Below are positions 18,936 to 26,245 of a stretch of 64,000 bases of DNA, one piece after another. Both the position numbers and the translations under genes were made by a program. Numbering within the stretch: position 1 is the first letter of the stretch; each line of letters starts with the position of its first letter. This stretch comes from DATLLN01 sp963797175 (GTDB lineage: Bacteria > Actinomycetota > Thermoleophilia > Gaiellales > JAICJC01), in assembly GCA_963797175.1 (NCBI GenBank), contig CAWCOL010000009.1, positions 1,426,001 through 1,490,000 on the forward strand. The letters are read 5' to 3'. The notes beneath the pieces are model-generated. The model searched no databases, was not told the DNA's origin, and was given only the letters and a program-made list of their open reading frames with translations.

Positions 18936-19361
18936 ATGGACGACCTCTACCGCGAGAACATCCTCGACCACTACCGCAGCCCGCGCAACGCCGGGCACCT
19001 CGAGCATCCCAGCGCCACGGCCGAGGGCGTCAACCCGCTGTGCGGGGACGAGCTCTCGATCGAGCTGAGCGTCGAGGACGGCGTCGTCAGCGAGGTGCGG
19101 TACAACGGCCGCGGCTGCGCGATCAGCCAGGCGGCCGCGTCGATGCTCTCCGAGACGATCAAGGGGCGCCGGGTGGACGAGCTGTCGGCGATCGGCAAGG
19201 ATGACGTGCTCGACGAGCTGGGCATCCCGCTGACGCCGATCCGCCTCAAGTGCGCGCTGCTCTCGGTCGGCGTGCTCAAGGTCGCCCTGAACAACCTCAC
19301 CGGTGAGCCGCTGCCCGAGGAGTGGGCCGGCAGCGACGAGATCCGTTGGAACTCCGCGTAG
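18936..19361 (+). CDS. sufU: Fe-S assembly sulfur-transfer protein SufU
   Basis: Zinc-containing sulfur acceptor of SufS. In 141 residues it shows the SufU ligand set Cys36 and Asp38 (NPLCGDEL), Cys61 (GRGCAISQAAASML) and Cys106 (RLKCALL), together with the roughly 20-residue insertion between the second and third Cys that separates SufU from IscU. It lacks a NifU-like C-terminal domain. The Rieske gene overlaps its 3' end. Grouping with SufS and SufCBD makes a complete Gram-positive-type SUF system. Confidence 0.93.
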   Translation: MDDLYRENILDHYRSPRNAGHLEHPSATAEGVNPLCGDELSIELSVEDGVVSEVRYNGRGCAISQAAASMLSETIKGRRVDELSAIGKDDVLDELGIPLTPIRLKCALLSVGVLKVALNNLTGEPLPEEWAGSDEIRWNSA

Positions 19362-19648
19362 CCGCCGACGGGGAGATCCCGGAGGGCGGCGTGGTCATCG
19401 TCCAGTCGGGATCGCTCTTCGTCGGGGTGTACCGCATCGACGGTGCGTACTACGCGATCGAGGATCGCTGCAGCCACGACGACGGCCCGCTCTGCGAGGG
19501 CGAGCGGGAGGGGTTCGACGTGGTCTGCCCGCGGCACGGCGCCCGCTTCGATCTGCGCACCGGCAACGTGTTGTCTCTGCCGGCGACCGAGAACGTCGAG
19601 GCGTTTCCCGTGGTCGTCCGCGACGGCGTCGTCTACGTCGAGACCTGA
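19346..19648 (+). CDS. Rieske-type [2Fe-2S] ferredoxin-like protein
   Basis: A 100-residue Rieske domain with both cluster motifs: Cys42-x-His44 (RCSHDDGPL) and Cys61-x2-His64 (CPRHGARFDLRTG). This resembles the small ferredoxin components of dioxygenases or the NirD-like proteins. TTG at 19346 gives the compact N-terminus MELRVAAD. GTG at 19322 is in frame and would give a deeper overlap with sufU. It is cotranscribed with the suf genes, so it may be an electron donor in cluster assembly, as Rieske proteins often sit beside suf loci in actinobacteria; this is inferred from context. Confidence 0.82.
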   Translation: MELRVAADGEIPEGGVVIVQSGSLFVGVYRIDGAYYAIEDRCSHDDGPLCEGEREGFDVVCPRHGARFDLRTGNVLSLPATENVEAFPVVVRDGVVYVET

Positions 19649-19658
19649 CCCGTCCTCC

Positions 19659-19664
19659 TATACT
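19659..19664 (+). promoter_or_regulatory. -10 box (TATACT) of DtxR-family gene
   Basis: TATACT ends 7 bases before GTG 19672, leaderless geometry. It is the closest to the TATAAT consensus among the boxes in this window. Confidence 0.5.
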
Positions 19665-19671
19665 CCTCGCC

Positions 19672-20409
19672 GTGGACACCCTCTCGGAAGCCACCCAGGA
19701 GTACCTGGAGAGCATCTACTGGCTCTACGAGTCGGGCATCGAGCGCACGCAGGCGAACCTGGCCCGGGCGCTGCGCGTCTCCCAGCCGTCGGCGAGCGAG
19801 ATGCTCAAGCGCATGGCCGACGACGACCTGGTCGAGCGCGACGACCACAAGCTGATCCACTTCACTCCTCGCGGGCGTGAGGTGGCCGAGAAGATCGTGG
19901 CCCGCCACCGGCTGGTCGAGGCCTACCTGGTCAAGGTGATGGGCATCCCGTGGGACGACGTCCACGAGGAGGCCCACGCGATGGAGCACTCGATCTCGCC
20001 CAGGATCGAGGCGAAGATGTTGGAGATGATCGGCGAGGTGCACACCTGCCCGCACGGTCATCCGATCGGCAGCTACCCGCGCGAGCCCGGCGAGCCGCTG
20101 CCGGCGGTGCCGGCTGACAGCACGATCATCGTCCTCCGCCTCGAGAACGAGGCCGAGGAGGTGCTCCACTACATGAAGCAGCACGGCGTCGAGCCCGGGT
20201 TCACCTACACCGTCCTCGAGCACAGCGGCGGCGAGAGCGAGGCGGAGACCCGCCTCGAGCGCGGCGACGGCGAGGCGGTCGTCGTGGCCGACGAGCTGGC
20301 GCGCACCGTCTCGGTGCGGGTGGTCGAGCGGGGTGAGGGCTCCGTCTCCGCCCTGGCCACGTCCGGCGCCGAGCTCCAGCTCATGGGCGAGTCCCGCTGG
20401 GGCATGTAG
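19672..20409 (+). CDS. DtxR/MntR-family metal-dependent transcriptional regulator
   Basis: A 245-residue repressor with a winged helix (about 1-70: TQANLARALRVSQPSASEMLKRM), dimerisation and metal domain (70-140) and a C-terminal SH3-like/FeoA domain. Alignment without gaps to DtxR places His79, Glu83, His98, Glu105 and His106 at their expected positions. The two residues that tune metal choice, Met10 and Cys102 in DtxR/IdeR, are Glu10 and His102 here, moving the primary site toward a harder ligand set as in MntR. It may therefore sense manganese or respond differently to iron. It lies next to suf genes and about 6 kb from an FTR1 iron permease, likely targets. Confidence 0.88.
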   Translation: MDTLSEATQEYLESIYWLYESGIERTQANLARALRVSQPSASEMLKRMADDDLVERDDHKLIHFTPRGREVAEKIVARHRLVEAYLVKVMGIPWDDVHEEAHAMEHSISPRIEAKMLEMIGEVHTCPHGHPIGSYPREPGEPLPAVPADSTIIVLRLENEAEEVLHYMKQHGVEPGFTYTVLEHSGGESEAETRLERGDGEAVVVADELARTVSVRVVERGEGSVSALATSGAELQLMGESRWGM

Positions 20410-20427
20410 CCCCGGCCGGACGACCCG

Positions 20428-20853
20428 TTAGAGGATGCGCCGGTAGAGGATCTCGCCGATCCCGCCCGGGTTCAGTCCGGCGATGTACCCGCACTCCTCG
20501 AAGCCGACCGCGCGGTGCCAGACGTGGCTGTCGGTGTGGTCGGCGTCGGTTGAGCTGAGCAGGACCGTCGCCCCGCGCCGCCGCTCGTGCTCGGCCGTGG
20601 CGTCCACCAGCGCGCGCCCGACGCCGCGCCGGCGGGCCGCCTCGACCACGCGGGCCTGGGCGACGAAGGGGATGGACGACCAGAGGTGGTCGAGCCGGAT
20701 CAGGCCGGCCAGCTCGCCGCCGACCTCCGCGACCATCAACTCCTGGGCGTCCAGCTTGAGCCGCAGCACCCGCTCGTCGAGATCGTGCGCGGCCAGCCAC
20801 GCGAGATCCCCGTCCTCCGCGAGCCGCACCCGCGGCCGATCGATCTCCCCCAT
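20428..20853 (-). CDS. GNAT-family N-acetyltransferase
   Basis: A 141-residue acetyl-CoA-dependent transferase. The acetyl-CoA pyrophosphate loop reads ARRRGVGRALVDA after beta strand 4 (ARVVEA). Later segments (VWHRAVGFEECGYIAGLNPG) form the usual C-terminal strands; the tail GIGEILYRRIL ends the fold. Substrate is unknown. ATG 20853 lies 7 bases after a TAGTCT box, so it probably has its own leaderless promoter despite the longer noncoding stretch upstream. Confidence 0.8.
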   Translation of the reverse strand: MGEIDRPRVRLAEDGDLAWLAAHDLDERVLRLKLDAQELMVAEVGGELAGLIRLDHLWSSIPFVAQARVVEAARRRGVGRALVDATAEHERRRGATVLLSSTDADHTDSHVWHRAVGFEECGYIAGLNPGGIGEILYRRIL

Positions 20854-20860
20854 GGCCGCG

Positions 20861-20866
20861 AGACTA
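20861..20866 (-). promoter_or_regulatory. -10 box (TAGTCT) of acetyltransferase gene
   Basis: Minus-strand TAGTCT ends 7 bases before ATG 20853. Confidence 0.5.
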
Positions 20867-21172
20867 CCGGACGGACGGGGCGGTTAAGGACAACGGGGCG
20901 CGCAGGCCGACATCCGGCCCGCACGCCCCGTGCGGTGAGTGCGCTTGTATTGGGTAGCGGCGCTTGCTAAGCGGCCACGTTCCCGTAGGTCCGGGCGCTG
21001 GCTGTCCCAACGCCGGCTGCAGCGATTTCCCGTAGGTTCAGGGACTCGCCACTACCCGCGACTACCTCCGCTCGCCCGTCTTGGATCATCCAACAAGTCG
21101 GACCACCTCCTTTCCGCAGTACATCGATCCTAGCAGCAGGATGCGGACGGATCTAGTCCACGGCAAGCCGAG
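20867..21172 (-). other. gene-poor interval with SD-like site and paired 11-base repeats
   Basis: Roughly 300 bases between the epimerase stop and the acetyltransferase promoter with no recognisable gene. It holds an 8/8 Shine-Dalgarno match on the minus strand (AAGGAGGT, 21105-21112) followed after 8 bases by TTG and a 14-codon frame. A 40-codon ATG frame also runs from 21089 to 20967 on the minus strand. Two direct copies of TTCCCGTAGGT lie at 20980-20990 and 21027-21037 and fall in different frames of that ORF, so they are DNA- or RNA-level repeats. An unstudied leader or small RNA is possible. Confidence 0.4.
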
Positions 21173-22048
21173 CTACCGGGTGTACGCCTCGACCAGTGAG
21201 GCGGGCTCGATCCGGAGGTCCTCGCGCATGCCGGAGATGTCGCACTCGGTGCCCTCGACCAGCATCACGATCTGCTCGCGGGTCACCTTCAGCGGCGGCG
21301 GGAAGTACTGGAGCAGACCGGCCTGGAGCTTCATCAGCCCGACCGGCACGTGCAGCTTCGGGCGCGGCGAGCGGCCGGTCACGCGGGCCAGGTCGTCGAG
21401 CAGTTCGTCGAAGGTGAACACCTGCGGGCCGCCCAGCTCGTAGCGCTTCCCGATCGTCTCGGGCCGCTCCAGCGCCGCGGCGAATGCGCGGGCGACGTCG
21501 CCGATCCACACCGGCTGGTGCCGGTACTTCCCGTCACCGATGACGCCGACCACCGGCATCTTCAGCAGGCCCTCGAACGCCTTCAACGCGCCGCCGCCGT
21601 GGCCGAACACGAAGCTCGGCTCGAACACCGTCCAGTCCAGTGCGCTGGCCATCACCGCCTGCTTGGCGGCCCACTTGGTGCGCCAGTACCGGGTGAGAGG
21701 CGCGTGTTCCGCGGTCACGCCGAGGGCGGACATGTGCAGGAACCGGCGGATGCCCTGCCGCTCGGCGGCGGCGATCGCGTTGCGGGTGCCGCCTGCGTTG
21801 ACCGCCTCGAACTGCTCGTCGCTGCCGTCCAGGATCGCGACCAGGTGGACGATCGCCTCGACGCCCTCGGCGGCGGCGTCCACGGATGCCGCGTCGGTGA
21901 CGTCGCCGACCGCCGGCTCGGCGCCCTGCGGAAGCCGCGGCCCGGCTCCGGCGCGCACCAGCGCCCGCACCTCGTGCCCGCTCACCAGCAGCTCGGTCAC
22001 CACGTCGCGGCCGACGTAGCCGGTGCCGCCGGTGACCAGCACCTTCAC
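21173..22048 (-). CDS. NAD(P)-binding epimerase/reductase, complex I NDUFA9-like
   Basis: A 291-residue extended/atypical short-chain dehydrogenase. The N-terminal motif TGGTGYVGRDVV is the GxxGxxG nucleotide site; later NAGGTRNAIAAAERQG and FEPSFVFGHGGG follow the SDR pattern, but the usual YxxxK is altered (RYWRTKWAA), as in NDUFA9/YtfG-like proteins. The C-terminus continues with PVWIGDVARAF and VFTFDELLDDLARVTG. Its role is unknown; relatives act as quinone-linked or ubiquinone-synthesis accessory proteins. The start GTG 22048 overlaps the dcd stop (GTGA), so the two are coupled. Confidence 0.78.
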   Translation of the reverse strand: MKVLVTGGTGYVGRDVVTELLVSGHEVRALVRAGAGPRLPQGAEPAVGDVTDAASVDAAAEGVEAIVHLVAILDGSDEQFEAVNAGGTRNAIAAAERQGIRRFLHMSALGVTAEHAPLTRYWRTKWAAKQAVMASALDWTVFEPSFVFGHGGGALKAFEGLLKMPVVGVIGDGKYRHQPVWIGDVARAFAAALERPETIGKRYELGGPQVFTFDELLDDLARVTGRSPRPKLHVPVGLMKLQAGLLQYFPPPLKVTREQIVMLVEGTECDISGMREDLRIEPASLVEAYTR

Positions 22049-22617
22049 GGCCGGCCGCCGAAGTTGAGGTGGTAACGGCTCGGCGTCGGCTCGGCCTGGC
22101 CCTGGTACTTGCTGCCCAGCCGCCCCGAGCCGTACGGGTTGTCGGCCGGCGTGGTCAGCGTGACGAAGCTGAGCTGGGCGATCGGCATCCCCGGGTAGAC
22201 GGTGATCGGCAGGTTGGCCATGTTCGCCAGCTCCAGCGTGATGTGGCCGTCGAATCCGGCGTCGATCACGCCCGCCGTCTGGTGGACGACCAGCCCCAGC
22301 CGCCCCAGCGAGCTCTTCCCGTCCAGCGTGGCAACGATGTCGTCGGGAAGGGCGACGCGCTCGAGCACGACGCCGAGCACGAACTCGCCCGGGTGCAGGA
22401 TGAACGGCTCGTCCTCGCCCACGCGGACGAGCTCCGTGAGGTCGTCCATCGCCTTCTTGACGTCGATATACGCGTACCGCGAGTTGCGGAACACGCGGAA
22501 GGCGTCGCCCACCCGTACGTCGATGCTGCACGGTTGCACGAGAGCGTCGTCGAAGGGCTCGATCACGATCCTGCCGGCGGCGATCTCCTCGCGGATCGTG
22601 TGATCGCTGAGCACCAT
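22045..22617 (-). CDS. dcd: dCTP deaminase
   Basis: Deaminates dCTP in the route to dTTP. The 190-residue homotrimeric fold shows PCSIDVRVGDAFRVF, the nucleotide motif SSLGR (102-106), HQTAGVIDAGFDGHITLEL with catalytic Glu129, and YPGMPIAQLSF. The HQTAG segment (rather than HVTA) is like the bifunctional enzymes of Mycobacterium and Methanocaldococcus that also cleave dUTP to dUMP, so bifunctionality is likely but unproven. The C-terminal YQGQAEPTPSRYHLNF closes over the substrate. Divergent from the aminotransferase gene 82 bases away. Confidence 0.93.
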   Translation of the reverse strand: MVLSDHTIREEIAAGRIVIEPFDDALVQPCSIDVRVGDAFRVFRNSRYAYIDVKKAMDDLTELVRVGEDEPFILHPGEFVLGVVLERVALPDDIVATLDGKSSLGRLGLVVHQTAGVIDAGFDGHITLELANMANLPITVYPGMPIAQLSFVTLTTPADNPYGSGRLGSKYQGQAEPTPSRYHLNFGGRP

Positions 22618-22627
22618 CTGCGGCGGA

Positions 22628-22633
22628 ATCCTA
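22628..22633 (-). promoter_or_regulatory. possible -10 box (TAGGAT) of dcd
   Basis: Minus-strand TAGGAT ends 10 bases before ATG 22617, a little further than at the other leaderless candidates. A divergent TATTGT at 22640-22645 may serve the aminotransferase gene. Confidence 0.35.
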
Positions 22634-22699
22634 CCGTGCTATTGTGATTCGGTTTGCCGTTGGACCACGCCCGGTCCACGGCCGAAAAGGGGACGCCAC

Positions 22700-24055
22700 A
22701 TGGGGAACACGATCAACCTGGTCACGGAGCTGCCCGGCCCGCGGTCGCGCGAGGTGCTGGCGCGCAAGGAGCGGGTCATTGCGGATGCCAAGAGCATCTA
22801 CCTGCCGATCGTCGTCGATCGCGCCCACGGCATCGTGGTGCACGACATCGACGGCAACACCTTCCTGGACTGGACCGGGGGGATCGGCTGCCTCAACGTC
22901 GGCCACACCAACGAGGCCGTCAGCGCGGCGCTCCACGCCCAGATCGACCGGTTCCTGCACACCGACTTCACGATGGTGCCCTACGAGTCGTACGTCGAGC
23001 TGGCCGAGCGGCTGCTCGAGGTGACGCCGATCGCCGGCCCCAAGAAGGCGGCCTTCTTCAACTCGGGCGCCGAGGCGGTCGAGAACGCGATCAAGCTCGC
23101 CAAGCTGGCCACCGGGCGCTCGGCCGTGATCACCTTCGAGCGCGCCTTCCACGGCCGCACGATGATGGCCATGTCGCTGACGTCCAAGCAGCACCCGTAC
23201 AAGGCCGGCATGGGGCCGTTCGCGCCCGAGGTCTACCGGGCGCCGTACCCCTACGTTTACCGCGACGAGAGTCCCGATCCGACGGCAACCGCGCTGGCCG
23301 AGCTGCGCATGATGTTCACGACCCACGTCGCGCCCGAGAACGTGGCCGCGATCATCTTCGAGCCGGTGCAGGGCGAGGGCGGCTTCGTCGTCCCGCCGGC
23401 CGAGTGGGTGCGCGGGCTGCGCGAGATCGCCGACGAGCACGGCATCGTCCTGATCGCGGACGAGGTGCAGTCCGGCTACGGCCGCACCGGCCGCATGTTC
23501 GCGGTCGAGCACTTCGGCGTCGAGCCCGACCTGATCACCGTTGCCAAGTCGATCGCCGCCGGCGTTCCCATCTCGGGCGTGATCGGCAAGGCGGACATCG
23601 TCGACCGCGCCGGCGACAGCACCATCGGCGGCACGTACGTCGGCTCGCCGCTGGGCTGCGTCGCAGGGCTGGCCGTGCTGGACGAGATCCGCGACCGCGA
23701 CCTGCTCGCCCGGGGCACCGCGATCGGCGAGCGGATGCGCTCGCGGTTCGAGAGCCTCCAGGCGGCGAACCCGCAGATCGGCGACGTCCGCGGCCTCGGC
23801 CCGATGCTCGCCATCGAGTTCGTCCGCGACCCGGACACGAAGGAGCCGGCGCCCGAGCTGGCGACGGCGGTGGCCGAGGCGGCGCTCGCGCGCGGGCTGA
23901 TGATCCTCAAGGCCGGCATGCAGAGCCATTGCCTGCGGGTGCTGGTGTCCCTGGTGGCGACGGACGAACAGATCGAGGAGACGCTTGACGTGTTCGAGCA
24001 GTCGCTGAGCGTGCTCCCCTCGGCCTCGCCGGCGGTCGCCGGCGCCGCCGGCTGA
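22700..24055 (+). CDS. class III aminotransferase, 4-aminobutyrate transaminase-like
   Basis: A 451-residue PLP aminotransferase. Signatures include FLDWTGGIGCLNVGHTN, FFNSGAEAVENAIKLAK (phosphate cup), ITFERAFHGRTMMAMSLT, IFEPVQGEGGF, LIADEVQSGYGRTGRMFA and PLP Lys283 in VAKSIAAGVPISG. Length and motifs fit the GabT group (4-aminobutyrate and related omega-amino acids) better than acetylornithine or glutamate-semialdehyde enzymes. The C-terminal LKAGMQSHCLRVLVSL is where GabT proteins have their aldehyde-side Arg. GGGGA is about 6 bases before ATG 22700. No succinate-semialdehyde dehydrogenase is adjacent. Confidence 0.85.
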   Translation: MGNTINLVTELPGPRSREVLARKERVIADAKSIYLPIVVDRAHGIVVHDIDGNTFLDWTGGIGCLNVGHTNEAVSAALHAQIDRFLHTDFTMVPYESYVELAERLLEVTPIAGPKKAAFFNSGAEAVENAIKLAKLATGRSAVITFERAFHGRTMMAMSLTSKQHPYKAGMGPFAPEVYRAPYPYVYRDESPDPTATALAELRMMFTTHVAPENVAAIIFEPVQGEGGFVVPPAEWVRGLREIADEHGIVLIADEVQSGYGRTGRMFAVEHFGVEPDLITVAKSIAAGVPISGVIGKADIVDRAGDSTIGGTYVGSPLGCVAGLAVLDEIRDRDLLARGTAIGERMRSRFESLQAANPQIGDVRGLGPMLAIEFVRDPDTKEPAPELATAVAEAALARGLMILKAGMQSHCLRVLVSLVATDEQIEETLDVFEQSLSVLPSASPAVAGAAG

Positions 24056-24176
24056 CCGGCCTGCGGGCGCTCCAACTCTCCAGATTCTCCCGCCCCGTGC
24101 CGATAAGCACGTTTGGGCCCTCGCTGCTGCAGGTAAAGGGTTTGTGAGGGCGCGTCTTGGCGCCGGTCGCATGCTT

Positions 24177-24182
24177 TAGGAT
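24177..24182 (+). promoter_or_regulatory. possible -10 box (TAGGAT) of CAP-domain gene
   Basis: TAGGAT lies 18 bases before AGGAGG, which precedes the inferred CTG start at 24215. A CGTGC/GCACG hairpin with loop CGATAA lies upstream at 24096-24111. Confidence 0.3.
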
Positions 24183-24214
24183 CGCGCGCTGAGTCCGAAG
24201 AGGAGGGGAGTCCG

Positions 24215-24682
24215 CTGAAGACGAAGCTTGCAGTCGCTCTGATGGTGCTGGGAATCGGCCTCGCGCTGCCCGCGGTCGCGTCGGCGATGACGTGGAAGCA
24301 GTCGCTGCTGGCCCAGATCAACTCGTACCGCGTGCGCAACCACCGTGCCGCGCTGCACTTCAACGTGCACCTGGACACGTCGGCGCAGGCCCACAGCAAC
24401 AACATGGCCCGGTACCACCTGTTCAGCCACTCCGGCTCGAACGGCGTCAGCTGGATCACGCGCATCCGCTACTACGGCTACCAGGGTCGGTACCTCGGCG
24501 AGAACCTCGCCGTCGGGCAGTTCACGCCGGCCGCCACGCTGCGTGCCTGGATCTACAGCCCCGCCCACCGCGCCAACCTGCTCAGCTACCCCTACCGGAG
24601 CATCGGCCTGGGGGTCACGCGCGGGTACTACGGCGGGCACTGGGCCTACTGGATCACGGCCGACTTCGGCGGGTACCTGTAG
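24215..24682 (+). CDS. secreted CAP (SCP/PR-1) domain protein, probable CTG start
   Basis: An exported protein of 155 residues. The CAP domain shows LLAQINSYRVRNHRAALHFN, the His in SAQAHSNNMARYHLFSHSG (CAP motif), GENLAVGQ and SPAHRANLLSYPYRSIGLGV. The first ATG (24242) falls inside the signal peptide and would remove its basic N-terminus. Reading from CTG at 24215 gives KTKLAVALMVLGIGLALPA, a perfect signal sequence, with AGGAGG 8 bases upstream. CTG is therefore the likely start. CAP proteins of bacteria are secreted and often of unknown function (peptidase, lipid-binding or wall-associated). Confidence 0.8.
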   Translation: MKTKLAVALMVLGIGLALPAVASAMTWKQSLLAQINSYRVRNHRAALHFNVHLDTSAQAHSNNMARYHLFSHSGSNGVSWITRIRYYGYQGRYLGENLAVGQFTPAATLRAWIYSPAHRANLLSYPYRSIGLGVTRGYYGGHWAYWITADFGGYL

Positions 24683-24762
24683 CCGTTGCAGATCCGCTCA
24701 CTTGATCGGGTGATTTCGGTTGAGCGGGCCTTAAGAGTGCACCGACGCCTCCGATGATGCGG

Positions 24763-24790
24763 TGTGCCGGGGATGACCCTGTCCGGCACA
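24763..24790. promoter_or_regulatory. 8-base inverted repeat just before zinc-ribbon gene
   Basis: TGTGCCGG (24763-24770) and CCGGCACA (24783-24790) are perfect inverted repeats with a 12-base spacer, ending 4 bases before ATG 24795. No Shine-Dalgarno is visible there. It may be an operator or an RNA hairpin that controls initiation. Confidence 0.4.
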
Positions 24791-24794
24791 GATC

Positions 24795-25238
24795 ATGGGC
24801 GAGTACCACACCAAACGCATCCTTCTGCCGAGCGGCAAGACCGTCGAGATCGTCTATTACCAGGCGGCCGGCGGCGAGCCGATCATCACCGAGGCCCGCG
24901 AGATCGAGTACGAGATCGAGCTCGAGGCCGCCGACGACCCCGTGGTCCGGCGGATCGAGCTGTGCAACGCCTGCGGCGGCGAGCGGGTGCACCCGGTGGA
25001 CTGGCAGGAGGTCGAGGACCTGCGCTGGGAGCTCGCCCTGCGCTGCCCGGACTGCGAGGAACACCAGACCGACACGTTCGACCAGAACGAGGTCGAGCGC
25101 TACGACGATGTGCTGAACGACGCGACCGACCGCCTGATCGAGGAGCTCGACCGCGTCACCCGCGAGAACATGAGCGAGGCCGTCGAGCGGTTCCGCCTCG
25201 CCCTCGAGAACGACGACATCCTGCCGTTCGACTTCTAG
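24795..25238 (+). CDS. conserved zinc-ribbon protein of unknown function
   Basis: A 147-residue acidic, soluble protein. The only motif is a treble-clef-like zinc ribbon: CNACGG (about residues 56-61) and CPDC (about 83-86), which would hold one zinc. The N-terminus has a beta-rich LPSGKTVEIVYYQ start; the C-terminal 60 residues are strongly helical with many Glu/Asp. I cannot assign a function. An inverted repeat covers the region where a ribosome site should be. Confidence 0.65.
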   Translation: MGEYHTKRILLPSGKTVEIVYYQAAGGEPIITEAREIEYEIELEAADDPVVRRIELCNACGGERVHPVDWQEVEDLRWELALRCPDCEEHQTDTFDQNEVERYDDVLNDATDRLIEELDRVTRENMSEAVERFRLALENDDILPFDF

Positions 25239-25257
25239 TCGCGGGCGGGCGCGCGCG

Positions 25258-25263
25258 TAGGAT
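25258..25263 (+). promoter_or_regulatory. -10 box (TAGGAT) of threonine dehydratase gene
   Basis: TAGGAT ends 8 bases before GTG 25272; leaderless geometry. Confidence 0.5.
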
Positions 25264-25271
25264 GCAGCGCG

Positions 25272-26231
25272 GTGATCGCGCTGGCAGACATCCGAGCAGC
25301 GGCGGGCCGTCTCGACGGCGTCGCCCACCGCACGCAGCCCGTCACCTCCCGCACGCTTGACGCCGCCACCGGCAGCCGGGCGGTGCTGAAGCCGGAGTGC
25401 CTCCAGCGCGGCGGCGCCTTCAAGTTCCGCGGCGCATACTCGATGCTCTCGACGCTCGATCCCGCGCAGCGCGAGGCCGGAGTGGTCGCCTACTCCTCGG
25501 GCAACCACGCGCAGGCCGTCGCCCTGGCGGCCTCGCTGCTGGACGTGCGGGCGGCGATCCTGATGCCCAGCGACGCTCCGGCGCCCAAGGTCGAGGCGAC
25601 GCGGGGCTACGGGGCCGAGGTGATCGGCTTCGACCGGTATGCCGACGACCGGGCGGCGCTGGGCGCCGCGCTCGCCGACGAGCGCTCGGCGGTGCTGGTG
25701 CCGCCCTATGATCACCCGCTGGTGATCGCCGGCCAGGGCACGGTCGCGCTCGAGCTGCTGGAGGACGAGCCGGAGCTGGACACCCTGCTGGCGCCGGTGG
25801 GCGGCGGCGGGCTGCTGGCCGGCTGCGCGCTGGCGGCGGCCGAGCTGTCGCCGTCCACCCGGGTGATCGGCGTTGAGCCCGAGGCGGGCGACGACACGCG
25901 GCGATCGCTGCAGGCCGGCGAGCGGGTGCGGATCCCGGTGCCGAGGACGATCGCCGACGGCCAGCAGATCGACATCCCCGGCGAGCTCACGTTCCCGATC
26001 GTCCAGCGGCTGGTGGAGGAGGTGGTGCTGGTCTCGGACGCAGAGATCGTGACCGCGATGCGCTTCGCCTTCGACCGGCTGAAGCTCGTGCTCGAGCCGA
26101 GCGGCGCGTGCGCGCTGGCGGCGCTGCTGGCCGGCCGGGTGGAGCGGCCCGGCCGCGTCGGGGTCGTGCTCTCGGGCGGGAACGTCGGCGCGGACCGCTT
26201 CGCCGACCTGATCCACAACACAGCGACTTAG
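25272..26231 (+). CDS. threonine/serine dehydratase (catabolic type)
   Basis: PLP enzyme converting threonine to 2-oxobutyrate and ammonia (or serine to pyruvate). The 319-residue single-domain protein has PLP Lys51 in GGAFKFRGAYS, SSGNHAQAVALAA, the phosphate-binding PVGGGGLLAGCAL loop and SGGNVGADRFADL near the end. It lacks the C-terminal ACT-like regulatory domain of biosynthetic IlvA, so it fits the short, TdcB/serine racemase-like group. The start is GTG, after a TAGGAT box. Serine racemase or hydroxyaspartate dehydratase activity is an alternative. Confidence 0.85.
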   Translation: MIALADIRAAAGRLDGVAHRTQPVTSRTLDAATGSRAVLKPECLQRGGAFKFRGAYSMLSTLDPAQREAGVVAYSSGNHAQAVALAASLLDVRAAILMPSDAPAPKVEATRGYGAEVIGFDRYADDRAALGAALADERSAVLVPPYDHPLVIAGQGTVALELLEDEPELDTLLAPVGGGGLLAGCALAAAELSPSTRVIGVEPEAGDDTRRSLQAGERVRIPVPRTIADGQQIDIPGELTFPIVQRLVEEVVLVSDAEIVTAMRFAFDRLKLVLEPSGACALAALLAGRVERPGRVGVVLSGGNVGADRFADLIHNTAT

Positions 26232-26244
26232 GCTACCCTTAGTC
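26224..26244 (+). promoter_or_regulatory. -10 box (TACCCT) overlapped by DtxR/IdeR-like half site
   Basis: TACCCT at 26234-26239 ends 6 bases before GTG 26246. The surrounding TTAGGCTACCCTTAG (26228-26242) shares the TTAGGCTA core and much of the right half with the IdeR/DtxR box, but the left half is poor. Iron or metal repression of the permease is plausible given the DtxR-family gene at 19672. Confidence 0.4.
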
Positions 26245-26245
26245 C

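Noticed and set aside
18727..19068. Plus-strand open frame across the sufS-sufU gap
   Set aside because: It runs through the structured element and into sufU out of frame, with no recognisable motif or ribosome site.
24099..24106. GCCGATAA, an exact match to the sigma-28/WhiG -10 element, upstream of the CAP-domain gene
   Set aside because: No TAAA -35 element at the required distance and no motility genes nearby; the sequence is also the loop and arm of a small CGTGC/GCACG hairpin.
24683..24745. CCGCTCA...TGAGCGG as a terminator after the CAP-domain gene
   Set aside because: Only 7 pairs with a long loop and no T run; too weak to call.
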